Below are positions 42,991 to 52,187 of a stretch of DNA of 64,000 nucleotides, one piece after another. The first letter of the stretch is position 1; every line of letters begins with the position of its first letter. The position numbers were made by a program, and so were the translations under genes. Source of the stretch: an uncultured bacterium (GTDB lineage Bacteria > Verrucomicrobiota > Kiritimatiellia > CAIVKH01); assembly GCA_937958885.1 (NCBI GenBank), contig CALGMT010000004.1, forward strand, positions 31,770 through 95,769. The letters run 5' to 3'. A model generated the notes under the pieces. The model saw only the letters and a list, made by a program, of their open reading frames with translations, was not told the DNA's origin and searched no databases.

Positions 42991-43680
42991 ATGGCCGTTC
43001 ACTTCATGCGGGAACTCGACAACCTCAAAAAGCTCAGCCTCACCATGGCGGCGATGGCCGAGGAGAACCTGCGCCTCGCGGTGAAGTCCGCCATTGAGCG
43101 GGACGAGCCCCTGGCGCGAAAAGTGATCGAGGCGGATCACGATATCGATCGCCAGGAGGTCGCCGTCGAGGAGGAATGCCTCAAAATCCTCGCCCTGTAC
43201 CAGCCCGTGGCCCATGACCTCCGTTTTGTCGTTGCGATGATTAAGATCAATCACGACCTCGAGCGCATCGGCGATCTGGCCGTCAATATCGGCGAGCGCG
43301 CGATCGTGCTCGCTCAGCGACCGCAATTAACCCGCGACTACAATTTGCGCGCCCTCGCCGAGACCTCCATCCAAATGGTGAGCCGTAGCCTCGACGCGCT
43401 GATCAACCAAGACGCCAAGCTCGCGCGGGAAATCTGGCTCTCCGACGATGAAGCCGACAAACGCAATCGCGAGGTGCTCAACTCGGTCGAGGAGGACATC
43501 GCGCGAGATCCCTCCCAATTGCCAAGCCTGCTGGCCGTCACTTCGATCTCGCGCACACTCGAGCGTATTGCCGACCACGCGACCAACATCGCGAAAGATG
43601 TCATCTACATGATTGAAGGCGACATCGTCCGCCATCGGTCGCGCTTCCTGCGCGCGCAAAAAAGCCAAGGGGCGGCCTGA
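42991..43680 (+). CDS. phoU: Phosphate transport regulator PhoU
   Basis: Negative regulator linking Pst status to PhoR/PhoB. The 229-residue protein has two three-helix bundles with the metal-binding motifs EADHDIDRQEVAVEEECLKIL and DDEADKRNREVLNSVEED. It also has ISRTLERIADHATNIAKDVIYMIEG, which is the family signature. The stop lies one base from the stop of the convergent phosphatase-like gene, so there is no room for a separate terminator. Confidence 0.96.
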   Translation: MAVHFMRELDNLKKLSLTMAAMAEENLRLAVKSAIERDEPLARKVIEADHDIDRQEVAVEEECLKILALYQPVAHDLRFVVAMIKINHDLERIGDLAVNIGERAIVLAQRPQLTRDYNLRALAETSIQMVSRSLDALINQDAKLAREIWLSDDEADKRNREVLNSVEEDIARDPSQLPSLLAVTSISRTLERIADHATNIAKDVIYMIEGDIVRHRSRFLRAQKSQGAA

Positions 43681-43681
43681 A

Positions 43682-46600
43682 TTAAGGCGCTTTCACTTCA
43701 GCGGCATAAAAATCCGACGGCGACCCGGTCGCCGGGCTCGTGTAGCTGTTGATCGGAGGCGTGGCGGCCACATTTGCGGCAATGCGATTCCACGGACTCA
43801 TCAGGTTCGTGGTGTTCCACAAATCGTACAGGCGCGCGCTTTCACTCGACCACTGCAATACGACGCTGTCCGGAGGCTGGAGCACAGCGACAATGAGTTG
43901 AAAACGAGAGGCAGAGTCGTTCGGATCGGTCCCGGCGATCGCCTCCTGCCCATCCGGCACGCCGTCTCCGTCCGTGTCTGAAATCAGCGGATCGGTGATG
44001 TGACCGTTCGGGTTGGGCGCCGTCAGACGGTTGTCCAGACCCGTCAACTCTTCCTGATCGCTCAACCCATCGCCGTCGCTGTCCGCCATCGGAAAGAATA
44101 CCTGCTGAACGAAAGCGGTTTCCGAAAATCGCCCGTCGTAAATGGTCAAGGCCAGCAAGGTCGTCTCAACGCCCGCGACATTCTGTGTGAGCCAGAAACC
44201 CGCAGCAGGCGATGCCGCGTTCTCAAACAGACCTGCAGGCCCTCCGACATAGCTCCAAGCGAACGTCAAGGGCAGGTCCGATGGCGAATACGACGCCGAT
44301 CCGTCCAGTGGCGCCAGCATGCCGGCCTCGATCGGCGGATTGGTCGTCGCCAGCGGCGCCGGCAGGTCCATGGCGATATCGCGCGTGAATACGAGGAGAA
44401 ACTCATTTGACTCGATATGTCCGTTGCCGTTTCCGGCGGGCGTTTGCGACGCGCTGATCAAGTGGCCGCCATTGGTGGTCTGATACGGCGCCGCCGCGAG
44501 ATAGAGGCGGTCCGGGAACGCGCCGAAATGGCCGGCGAGATGAATGGAACCCTCCAACACACCGTTCCCGTTGGTGCCGTTATTGTTCAAACCCGAGGTG
44601 ACGGACTTGTAGAATGCGAAATTCGTCAGCGGCTCTTCATTTGGCCCGAACCAACCGTGAAAGGCACCGTCGTTTTCGTCGGCCAAAAACGCGCCCCACT
44701 GCATCACCGTGCCCGATTTAGCCCAATTCGCGGCTCGCTGGGTGCTCAACATGTCCGCCACATACACGAAGTGATCGCTACCCTCCCCGGCATCCTGGGT
44801 GGCCAGATACAAGAAAGGTCCGTGTATGGCGGCATACACATTCAAGCCGTTTGATGCGCGGATCCACGAGGCATCGTCCAGCAAACCATCCATCGCGAAC
44901 GGATGATCGAGATCGATTTCGAACACATCGAACGCGGCGCCCGCGTCGTCCACGGCTTCGATCCGCATCGACCCGCCGGCAACCTCGACGATGGCGTAGC
45001 TGTGGCGGTCATTCACGAAGCGCGCGGAATAATCCTTGCGCAGGGAGGACGTGTAGAGTCCGGCGCCCGATCCGGCGATTGTGAAATAATGAATGCCGTT
45101 GATCGGATTGATGCGCTCGTACCAATGATTGTGGCCCTGAAACACGAGTTGCACCCCATGCGCCTCCAGGATGGGCACGATGTTCGATTTCACCCGGACA
45201 TTGTCGTTGTGCGATCCCACCGAGGTGTAGGGCGGACGATGCAAGAAGGCCACACGCCAGCGCTGCGTGGCCGATGCGAGATCCGCGGCCAGCCATGCAT
45301 TGATGGCCGACATGGCCGCCGTGTTGTTGTCCTCGTACGGCTCCGTGTCGATCACCACCGCGTGGATGTTGCCGAATTCATACGAGTAATTTTTTCCGAT
45401 GTGCCCGGCGGGTCCATTCGTCGGCAAGCGGAAGTAGTCGACCATGTACTGTCCCGAAGCGGTGTCCCAGTCGTGATTGCCGAGCGCGGGAAAGGTCGAA
45501 ACCCGCGCCATCGTCGGTCCGTAGAGGGTGAACCAAAATGGATCATACCAACCGGGCGCGCCGTCCATATTGCACGGCGCCATGCCGTACACATTGTCGC
45601 CCACTGTCATCACCGCGTCGAAATCTGTGCGCGCGTTGATCAGGTTCGCGATCGCATACATGCCGGGCGTCCCCTGCCCATGATCGCCAATCACGACAAA
45701 GCGGAACGCTTGATCGGCCTCCGGTCTCGTTCGAAACGACATCCCTTCCGCAAGCGTTTCGTCCCCGCTCCGCACGCGATAAAAGTAGGTCGTGCCCGGG
45801 GCCAGACCTGAAAGATGAATCGTGTGCTCGCGGCCGACGGTCGCGTTCGACACCGTTCCTGCGGAATAGGACAGGTCGAGTCCGTAATCCACTGCCCCAT
45901 TCGTCAACGCGGCGGTATGCCAGACGATGGCCGCCGTGCGACCCGGATCGGGCATTTGAACGAACGGTCCTCGCACCATCGATGCGTTGGTGTAGAGCTC
46001 CACGATCAGCGAGAAATCCGAACTGTTCGTGGACACATTGTGGCCGGAAACCGCGATCAGATTAGTGCCCGCGATCAGCAAAGTAGGATCCAGCGCGTAA
46101 AACTCCTTGGGATTCGGTGGCGACGCGCCTTCTCCGCGCGATGCCTCATGGTTGCCCGCTGCGGCGGTATGGCGGGTGACGGTCCCGATCGGCATATTCA
46201 GCCGCAGAACTTCCTGGCCGTTTAGATAAACGACGGCCCCGTCATCATAATCCGCGGCGAGCGTCAACGCGCGAATCGCCGAAGGGTCCTCAACGAGAAA
46301 GCGCTTTCGCGTGAAAACCGAAATGTACGCATTCTGCATGTCCGTCAGTACGGTCCCATCGTCGCAGTCGCCGTAGCCGAAGCCCGACGGCGCCGGGCCC
46401 AGCCATCCGATGTCATCGAATTCCGGGCGGTACCACTGGTTGGTTCCCTGCAGCGGCGGCGTCGAGCTGCCCTTCCAGTAACGCCACAAATCGCCCTCGC
46501 GAATGGGAAGCGCTTGAAGCGGCGGCGCGACGTAGGTGGGCGACTCCACATAAATACTGTCGAAAAAAGCGTCGTTACCCGGACCGGATGGCCCACGCAT

Positions 46601-47257
46601 CATGCACGCGACGGAGCCCAGCGATTCACCATTGCTGCCGAGCGTCCAAGCGCCGGCATAGGCGAACGATGCCCCGCTCGTTCGGTTTGAGACGACAAAT
46701 GAATAGGCGCGCGCGGAAGGATCAACGTCGATCGCGAGATCGTAAATATGATTCGTGACAAACGTCACCGCATTGGTTGCCCGGTTTGTGCCATCAAACC
46801 ACTGAAACTGGGTGCTGCCCGCGGCGAAGAAAAAAGACAGGCGCTGGTTCGAAAAATGGCTCTCATCGTTCCCGACGCGAACGGTGAAGGCCATGCGTCG
46901 CAGATTGGCCGGGGTGTTTGTGCCGGCGATGTTGTAGTCCGCGCGCATCGACACGCGGAAGCTCATCGCACTGGCGCATGGACTGAAGGCCCGGCTGATC
47001 GACTGGCCTGCCGTGCTGCCGTTGCCGAACAGCCCGATGGCCTTGGCGCCGTCGATGCGGCTGTCTGCGCTCAAAAAAACGCCTCCGCCATTCTGGGAAT
47101 TGACGCCCCAGAGCGATATCCAGTCGCCCGTCCCTCCGATCTGTCCGATCGGGCTGGAGGTGTAACTTTCGATATCATCCACCGCCGAAAGCTGCGCGGC
47201 CGCACGCAGTGCAATCAACATGTGGATCACAGCTATTCGCAGGCGTAATCGATGCAC
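43682..47257 (-). CDS. Large secreted purple-acid-phosphatase-like multidomain protein
   Basis: A 1191-residue exported protein with a signal peptide (about 1-22). Domains in order: a concanavalin/laminin-G-like region (about 25-245), a galactose-binding-like beta sandwich (about 260-420), a purple acid phosphatase N-terminal fibronectin-like domain (about 430-510), and a metallophosphoesterase core (about 515-770) with GDHGQG, GDNVYG, GNHDW, FLHRPPY and GHNHWYER. A carbohydrate-binding/DOMON-like region follows (about 790-960), then an Ig-like segment and DSDGDG/DTDGDG calcium-binding repeats (about 1060-1115). It may release phosphate from organic esters outside the cell. Its position opposite phoU fits a phosphate-scavenging role. 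Confidence 0.85.
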   Translation of the reverse strand: MHRLRLRIAVIHMLIALRAAAQLSAVDDIESYTSSPIGQIGGTGDWISLWGVNSQNGGGVFLSADSRIDGAKAIGLFGNGSTAGQSISRAFSPCASAMSFRVSMRADYNIAGTNTPANLRRMAFTVRVGNDESHFSNQRLSFFFAAGSTQFQWFDGTNRATNAVTFVTNHIYDLAIDVDPSARAYSFVVSNRTSGASFAYAGAWTLGSNGESLGSVACMMRGPSGPGNDAFFDSIYVESPTYVAPPLQALPIREGDLWRYWKGSSTPPLQGTNQWYRPEFDDIGWLGPAPSGFGYGDCDDGTVLTDMQNAYISVFTRKRFLVEDPSAIRALTLAADYDDGAVVYLNGQEVLRLNMPIGTVTRHTAAAGNHEASRGEGASPPNPKEFYALDPTLLIAGTNLIAVSGHNVSTNSSDFSLIVELYTNASMVRGPFVQMPDPGRTAAIVWHTAALTNGAVDYGLDLSYSAGTVSNATVGREHTIHLSGLAPGTTYFYRVRSGDETLAEGMSFRTRPEADQAFRFVVIGDHGQGTPGMYAIANLINARTDFDAVMTVGDNVYGMAPCNMDGAPGWYDPFWFTLYGPTMARVSTFPALGNHDWDTASGQYMVDYFRLPTNGPAGHIGKNYSYEFGNIHAVVIDTEPYEDNNTAAMSAINAWLAADLASATQRWRVAFLHRPPYTSVGSHNDNVRVKSNIVPILEAHGVQLVFQGHNHWYERINPINGIHYFTIAGSGAGLYTSSLRKDYSARFVNDRHSYAIVEVAGGSMRIEAVDDAGAAFDVFEIDLDHPFAMDGLLDDASWIRASNGLNVYAAIHGPFLYLATQDAGEGSDHFVYVADMLSTQRAANWAKSGTVMQWGAFLADENDGAFHGWFGPNEEPLTNFAFYKSVTSGLNNNGTNGNGVLEGSIHLAGHFGAFPDRLYLAAAPYQTTNGGHLISASQTPAGNGNGHIESNEFLLVFTRDIAMDLPAPLATTNPPIEAGMLAPLDGSASYSPSDLPLTFAWSYVGGPAGLFENAASPAAGFWLTQNVAGVETTLLALTIYDGRFSETAFVQQVFFPMADSDGDGLSDQEELTGLDNRLTAPNPNGHITDPLISDTDGDGVPDGQEAIAGTDPNDSASRFQLIVAVLQPPDSVVLQWSSESARLYDLWNTTNLMSPWNRIAANVAATPPINSYTSPATGSPSDFYAAEVKAP

Positions 47258-47272
47258 TTATCCCTCAATCGG

Positions 47273-47290
47273 CTAACATTATCCTAATGC
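47273..47290 (+). promoter_or_regulatory. Pho-box-like repeat between phosphatase-like and PHP genes
   Basis: CTAACAT (47273-47279), TATC, CTAATGC (47284-47290): an 11-base period like the repeats at 35.8 kb, though the second copy is weaker. It lies in the divergent intergenic region, 16 bases before the start of the minus-strand phosphatase-like gene and 70-87 bases before the PHP gene. It could serve either one. Confidence 0.4.
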
Positions 47291-47359
47291 GCGCCAGCGT
47301 GCGAACCTTTTTCCCATACGTGCTCGACAGCATGCGCGGCGATTTTTCATTATTCTCGC

Positions 47360-48226
47360 ATGCCCGCGATGGACCATCCGCGCTTGCCGCCCGACTACCA
47401 CACGCACAATCATCTGTGCAAACACGCGGACGGCGAGCCGCTGGACTACGCGCGGGCAGCCATGGATGTCGGCGTTCTGGAGATCGCCGCGACGGACCAC
47501 TGTCCCACGGATGATCGCTACGGGGCGGATCATCGAATGAGCCTCGAACAATTCGAGGCATATCTCGACAGCGTGGAGCGCGCCCGCAGCGCGTCGCCAA
47601 TCCCGGTGTTGCTCGGCATTGAGGCGGATTATTACCGCGGATGCGAGCGGTTCCTCTCAGGGTGGATCGAGCGGCATTCGTTCGACCTCGTGCTGGGATC
47701 CGTGCATTTTCTGAATTTCTGGGGGCATCCCTCTGAGCCGCGCGGGCTTTCGGATCAACGCGACCCGAACGAAATCTGGGAGTTGTATTTCCAGCGCGTT
47801 GCCGAGCTCGCAGACACGCGCTTGTATGACGTCGTCGCGCACCTAGACCTGCCCAAGCGGTTCATACCCCTGCCGGATGAATCGCGTCTGCGAGAGATCG
47901 CCCTGCCCGCGCTGGATCGGATCGCGGCCGCCGGCATGGCCATCGAAATCAACACCGCGGGATTGCGCCATGCGCCGCGTGAAGCGTACCCGACCTCTGC
48001 ATTATTGCGCTGGGCGCGGGAACGCGAGATCGGACTGACGTTCGGATCAGACGCCCACCAGCCTGCGCGCGTCGGCGACGGGTTTGAAACGGCGCTTCGT
48101 CTAGCGCGCGAGGCGGGTTACACGACCAGCCGACACATGCGACAACGCGCGCACGTGAACGTGCCGCTTCCGCAGCCTGCCCCCAATCGCCCGCCCGACG
48201 CGGTACCTTCATTGAATCTTTGGTGA
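47360..48226 (+). CDS. PHP-domain phosphatase (histidinol-phosphatase/HisJ-like)
   Basis: A 288-residue PHP-family enzyme. Metal-binding residues appear as DYHTHNHLCKHADG (near the N-terminus), EIAATDHCP, VLLGIEADYY, GSVHFL, DVVAHLD, and FGSDAHQPARVG. These match histidinol-phosphate phosphatases of the HisJ/HisK type, which release phosphate from histidinol phosphate. No other histidine gene is near, so the substrate may be different. ATG 47360 or 47369 are both possible starts. The protein is cytoplasmic, with no signal. Confidence 0.88.
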   Translation: MPAMDHPRLPPDYHTHNHLCKHADGEPLDYARAAMDVGVLEIAATDHCPTDDRYGADHRMSLEQFEAYLDSVERARSASPIPVLLGIEADYYRGCERFLSGWIERHSFDLVLGSVHFLNFWGHPSEPRGLSDQRDPNEIWELYFQRVAELADTRLYDVVAHLDLPKRFIPLPDESRLREIALPALDRIAAAGMAIEINTAGLRHAPREAYPTSALLRWAREREIGLTFGSDAHQPARVGDGFETALRLAREAGYTTSRHMRQRAHVNVPLPQPAPNRPPDAVPSLNLW

Positions 48227-48248
48227 TCTGCCGCTATTCTCTGGCGTG

Positions 48249-49322
48249 ATGAAGGAAGCCGACCCGGTTATTCTGGCGACAGACCTATCCAAGCAGTTCC
48301 GAGACTTCTGGCGTCGGCCGAAGGTTTCTGCCGTGCGCGGCGTTTCCTTCGAGGTTCAGCGCGGAGAGGTGTTCGGCCTCCTCGGTCCGAACGGATCCGG
48401 CAAAAGCACGACGATCAAAATGATCCTCGGTCTGCTGCATCCGACACGGGGGGCGCTGCGCGTGCTCGGATGCGATCCGCGCGACGTCCACGCCAAGGCG
48501 CGGATGGGCTATCTGCCGGAGGAGTCGTATCTGTATCCCTATCTCACTGCGGAGGAGACGCTCGAATTTTACGGCAAGCTGTTCGACCTCGACCGCGGCG
48601 AACGGCGATCCCGCATCGCGCAGTTGCTCGACATGATCGGCCTCTCGCACGCGCGACGGCGCAAGATCGGCGAGTTTTCGAAGGGCATGATGCGGCGTAT
48701 CGGCCTGGCCCAAGCCCTCATCAATGATCCCGACTTGGTGATTTTGGACGAGCCGACATCCGGCTTGGACCCCATCGGGTGCCGGCAAATCAAGGATCTC
48801 ATCACCACGCTCGCCCGGCGCGGCAAGACCGTCCTGCTCTCCTCGCATCTGCTGGCCGATGTCGAGGACGTATGCGATCGCGTGATGATCCTTTACAACG
48901 GACAGGTTCAAGCGATCGGGCCTATTCGCGACTTGCTCGAAATGCGAAGTCGATCCCGCATCTTGCTTCCGCCCGACATCGAAGCGGATGCCATGCGACG
49001 GATACTGGCCGCCATTCGCGCCGAGCTCGGCGCCGATCCGGAAATTGATCATCCGCGCAAGGATTTGGAACAATACTTTCTAGAGGTCGTCGAACGCGCG
49101 CGCCGCGAGGCGCGGGACGCCTCCGGCGTGGGCAGCGCATCTGCTGTCGCGACATACCTGGCGGCGCCGGCCGGCGTTTCGGTGGATGAGCTGGCCCGTC
49201 TCGCCGCGCCAGACTCGCCTACCCCGCCGGTTGCTTCGCCCCGCGCAGAGGACAGACCCGATGATGCCAATCGGAAACTGGCGGACTTGGTCAAGCCGGA
49301 CGACGCCTCGCGGTCAACCTGA
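48249..49322 (+). CDS. ABC-2 type transporter ATP-binding protein
   Basis: A 357-residue ATPase. Walker A is GPNGSGKST, the signature is FSKGMMRRIGLAQAL, Walker B is LVILDEPTSGLDP and the H-loop is LLSSHLLADVEDV. The N-terminus begins inside the cytoplasmic domain (KQFRDFWRRPKVSAVRGVSF). The C-terminal 90 residues are poorly conserved, proline- and aspartate-rich, and may bind the partner permease. It is followed by a permease (8-base gap) and a helical repeat protein, so it is an exporter of unknown substrate, similar to Gld/NatA-like exporters. Confidence 0.92.
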   Translation: MKEADPVILATDLSKQFRDFWRRPKVSAVRGVSFEVQRGEVFGLLGPNGSGKSTTIKMILGLLHPTRGALRVLGCDPRDVHAKARMGYLPEESYLYPYLTAEETLEFYGKLFDLDRGERRSRIAQLLDMIGLSHARRRKIGEFSKGMMRRIGLAQALINDPDLVILDEPTSGLDPIGCRQIKDLITTLARRGKTVLLSSHLLADVEDVCDRVMILYNGQVQAIGPIRDLLEMRSRSRILLPPDIEADAMRRILAAIRAELGADPEIDHPRKDLEQYFLEVVERARREARDASGVGSASAVATYLAAPAGVSVDELARLAAPDSPTPPVASPRAEDRPDDANRKLADLVKPDDASRST

Positions 49323-49330
49323 TCGACGCC

Positions 49331-50647
49331 ATGCGACGCATCTTCGCCATCGCTGCGATCGGAATCCGGAACGCCGTGCGCTCCCGCATGGTGATCTGCC
49401 TGCTCGCGCTGCTCGTCCTCGCAGTGGTCGGACTTCCGTTAAGCCTAAAGGGAGACGGCACTGCGGAGGGTCAATTGCGCATCATCATCACGTACAGTCT
49501 GGGCGCCGCGTTTATGTTGCTCGCGCTCGCTAGCCTCTGGGCCGGCGCGCTCTCCATTTCGCAAGAGGTGGAAGATCGACAGATTCAAATGCTGGCATCG
49601 AAACCCGTGCGCCCGTTCGAAATTTGGCTCGGCAAATGGCTCGGATTAATGGCGGTCAACACCGCGCTCCTCATAGCCGCGGCATGCGCGACGGCGTTGT
49701 TGCTTCCCCGTGAGCTGCTCGACGCGCAGGCGAACGAAGGGACGAACTGGCGCGCGGTGTTTCGCCCTGTCGCCCCGCAGACCCCGGACCGCTCCGCATC
49801 CGCACGGGAACTCCTGGAAGCGCGTATTCGCGCAGGCGAATTATCCGCCGATATTCCCAAAGCAGCGGCGCTTCGCGCGCTTGAGCAGGAGCTCCTCGTG
49901 CGCGCGGCGACGGTCGCGCCCGGTCGTCGTGCGGAGTGGACCTTTGCGCTGCCCCGCGAGGTGCGCGCAGACGAATCGCTGCGCATTCGGTTTCGAGCAT
50001 CCTCCTCGCACATGAGCATGTCCGCCGTGCGCGGGCAGTGGATCGCAAGCTTTCCCGATCGGGACGCTATCTGGCGGCAAACGCAAACATTCATTCCGAA
50101 CACCTATCAAACGTTTGACATACCCGGCGCGGCAATCGCAGGCGCGCGCACGCTGAATCTGGCATTTGTGAATGACGACCCGGCGCACGCCACCCTGGTG
50201 TTCGATCCCAAGGATGGCGCGCGCGCGCTGCTGCCCAGCGGCGGGTTTTATGTCAATTATGCGCGGGCTATCATGCTGCTTTTGATGCGACTCGGATTTC
50301 TCGCCGCGATGGGCGTCACCGCCGGCGCGCTCTTTTCATCGCCTGTCGCACTGTTCATGGCCGTCGCGCTGTTGGTCATGGCGCAATTGGCCGGGTACAC
50401 CGCTGAGTTTCAGTCGGCGCCCGGCGGCGTGTATCTGATCATCGACCGCATCGGGGACGCGCTTCGCTTCATCCTGCGTCCGTTGTCCACGCCGCCGGCG
50501 CTCGATGCCGTGGCGACGGGCATGCGCGTAGAATCCCTCTGGCTATGGCGCGTGTTCGGCCTCCAACTGCTGGCGTATGGCGGCGCGCTTGCTGCGCTTG
50601 GCGCGGGCGTGCTGACCCGAAGAGAACTCGCCCTGCCGCAAGCCTGA
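49331..50647 (+). CDS. ABC-2 type permease
   Basis: A 438-residue inner-membrane protein with about six hydrophobic segments: a first helix near 20-38, another at 55-75, a third at about 105-122, a large hydrophilic loop (about 130-300), then helices at about 315-360 and 405-425. SLWAGALSISQEVEDRQIQMLASKPVRPFEIWLGKW is the family signature of ABC-2 exporters. The 170-residue soluble loop is on the outer face and contains no obvious catalytic motif. It is cotranscribed with the ATPase and the TPR-like gene. Confidence 0.88.
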   Translation: MRRIFAIAAIGIRNAVRSRMVICLLALLVLAVVGLPLSLKGDGTAEGQLRIIITYSLGAAFMLLALASLWAGALSISQEVEDRQIQMLASKPVRPFEIWLGKWLGLMAVNTALLIAAACATALLLPRELLDAQANEGTNWRAVFRPVAPQTPDRSASARELLEARIRAGELSADIPKAAALRALEQELLVRAATVAPGRRAEWTFALPREVRADESLRIRFRASSSHMSMSAVRGQWIASFPDRDAIWRQTQTFIPNTYQTFDIPGAAIAGARTLNLAFVNDDPAHATLVFDPKDGARALLPSGGFYVNYARAIMLLLMRLGFLAAMGVTAGALFSSPVALFMAVALLVMAQLAGYTAEFQSAPGGVYLIIDRIGDALRFILRPLSTPPALDAVATGMRVESLWLWRVFGLQLLAYGGALAALGAGVLTRRELALPQA

Positions 50648-50649
50648 TC

Positions 50650-52149
50650 ATGCGCCGCTTCGTTTCCATCATCCTGCTGGCGGTTGCCGGCGTCGGTCTC
50701 TGGAACGCCGCCCGGCTCAACACGGCCCTTCGCGACGCGCGGCGCGACTATGCGATTTCGCAAGCCGACCCGTTGATTAATGCGCCGCCGCTGGTGGCAT
50801 TCACCACGGTTGCACTGGGCGGATTTCGCGGGTTGGCGGCCGACTTGCTGTGGTTGCGTTCCGCCCGGCTTCAGGATGAGGGCCGCTACTTCGAACTTGT
50901 GCAACTGGCGGATTGGATCACCAAGCTCGAGCCCCGTTTCACCAGCGTTTGGGCCTATCACGCATGGAATCTCGCGTATAACATCAGCGTGCTGCTCGAT
51001 CGCCCGGAGGAGCGCTGGCGCTGGGTCCGGCATGGCCTGCACCTGCTCCGCGACGAGGGGTTGCGCTACAACCCAGGCGATGCCCGACTGCTCTATGAGC
51101 TCGGATGGCTCTTTCAACACAAGATCGCGGGCGAAATGGACAGCGCGCACCTGTTCTACAAGCGCGCATGGGCGGATGAAATGGCGCAGTTGTGGGAAGG
51201 CCCGACACCGGACTATGGGAACCTGGCCCTCGCCGCTGCCACGCGCGCCGAGTTGCTCGCGCGACCCGGTGTGGCCGAATTGACGAGCGCGCTGCAGGCC
51301 GCGGGCCGCAGTCCATTCTCATTCGCGCGCGTCGCGGAGGCGCGTTCCGCGCCGGCGAGCGATCTGTTGCGCTCCGCGCCGGGTCGGGAGTTGATCGACC
51401 ACTTGCGCCGCCGCGCCGTAGAGGACCAGTACAAGCTGGACCCGCTCACGATGCGGGAAATCGACGCGCGGTATGGCCCGCTCGACTGGCGTCTCCCGCA
51501 GGCGCACGCGCTGTATTGGGCGTGGTTGAGCCGGCGCGCGGCGCGCCGTGAATTTGACCAACTCTCGGCGGAACGCATGATCTTTCAGTCCCTCGCGGAT
51601 GCCTTTCGCCAGGGGAATCTTTTCTATGACCCTGCCCGCAATCTGTTCATTCTCTCCCCCAACCCGGCGCTGACTCCGCGCGTGCAGGCCGCGTATGAGG
51701 AGGCCCTGGCGCGCCACCCGGACAATGAATCAATCCGCACCGCGCACGCCAACTTCCTGCGCGAGGCTATTGTGATTCGCTATACGTTCAACCAGCTCGC
51801 CGAGGCGCGCGGCTTATTCGCCGAATTGCGGAATCGCTACGCCGAAGAAACAAAGGGCTTGTCTTTTGAGGCCTTTGTTCAGGAACAATTCCTTTCGCGA
51901 CAGGCTCAGTTGAATGTCGCGGATGCGCGCGCGGTCGTCGAGGGCGCGCTCTATCAAAGCGAATTTTGGCGCGTGGTCGGCGATACCGAGCGCGCGGCCG
52001 GCTTCGCCGGTCTGGCCCGACTGACGTGGGAGCGCCATCAAGCCCGCGTCTCCGCGTCGCCCGATTTGGCGGCGCGACTTTCGCTCCCGCCGCTCGATGA
52101 GCTGCGCCGCCTCGTCCGCGATCGCGTGCGCGAAGAGATGGGATTCTGA
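50650..52149 (+). CDS. Membrane-anchored helical-repeat (TPR-like) protein
   Basis: A 499-residue protein with one N-terminal membrane segment (about 5-22). The rest is helical with TPR-like spacing: LADLLWLRSARLQDEGRYFELVQLADWITKLEP, VWAYHAWNLAYNISV, YNPGDARLLYELGWLFQHKI. The N-terminal part resembles proteins found next to ABC-2 exporters in other PVC bacteria. The last repeats near 370-470 pair hydrophobic and charged residues. The start two bases after the permease stop suggests translational coupling. It may assemble or gate the exporter. Confidence 0.75.
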   Translation: MRRFVSIILLAVAGVGLWNAARLNTALRDARRDYAISQADPLINAPPLVAFTTVALGGFRGLAADLLWLRSARLQDEGRYFELVQLADWITKLEPRFTSVWAYHAWNLAYNISVLLDRPEERWRWVRHGLHLLRDEGLRYNPGDARLLYELGWLFQHKIAGEMDSAHLFYKRAWADEMAQLWEGPTPDYGNLALAAATRAELLARPGVAELTSALQAAGRSPFSFARVAEARSAPASDLLRSAPGRELIDHLRRRAVEDQYKLDPLTMREIDARYGPLDWRLPQAHALYWAWLSRRAARREFDQLSAERMIFQSLADAFRQGNLFYDPARNLFILSPNPALTPRVQAAYEEALARHPDNESIRTAHANFLREAIVIRYTFNQLAEARGLFAELRNRYAEETKGLSFEAFVQEQFLSRQAQLNVADARAVVEGALYQSEFWRVVGDTERAAGFAGLARLTWERHQARVSASPDLAARLSLPPLDELRRLVRDRVREEMGF

Positions 52150-52187
52150 CGGGTCCTGTGCGAATGGATTGCGGACGTGCGCGCGGA

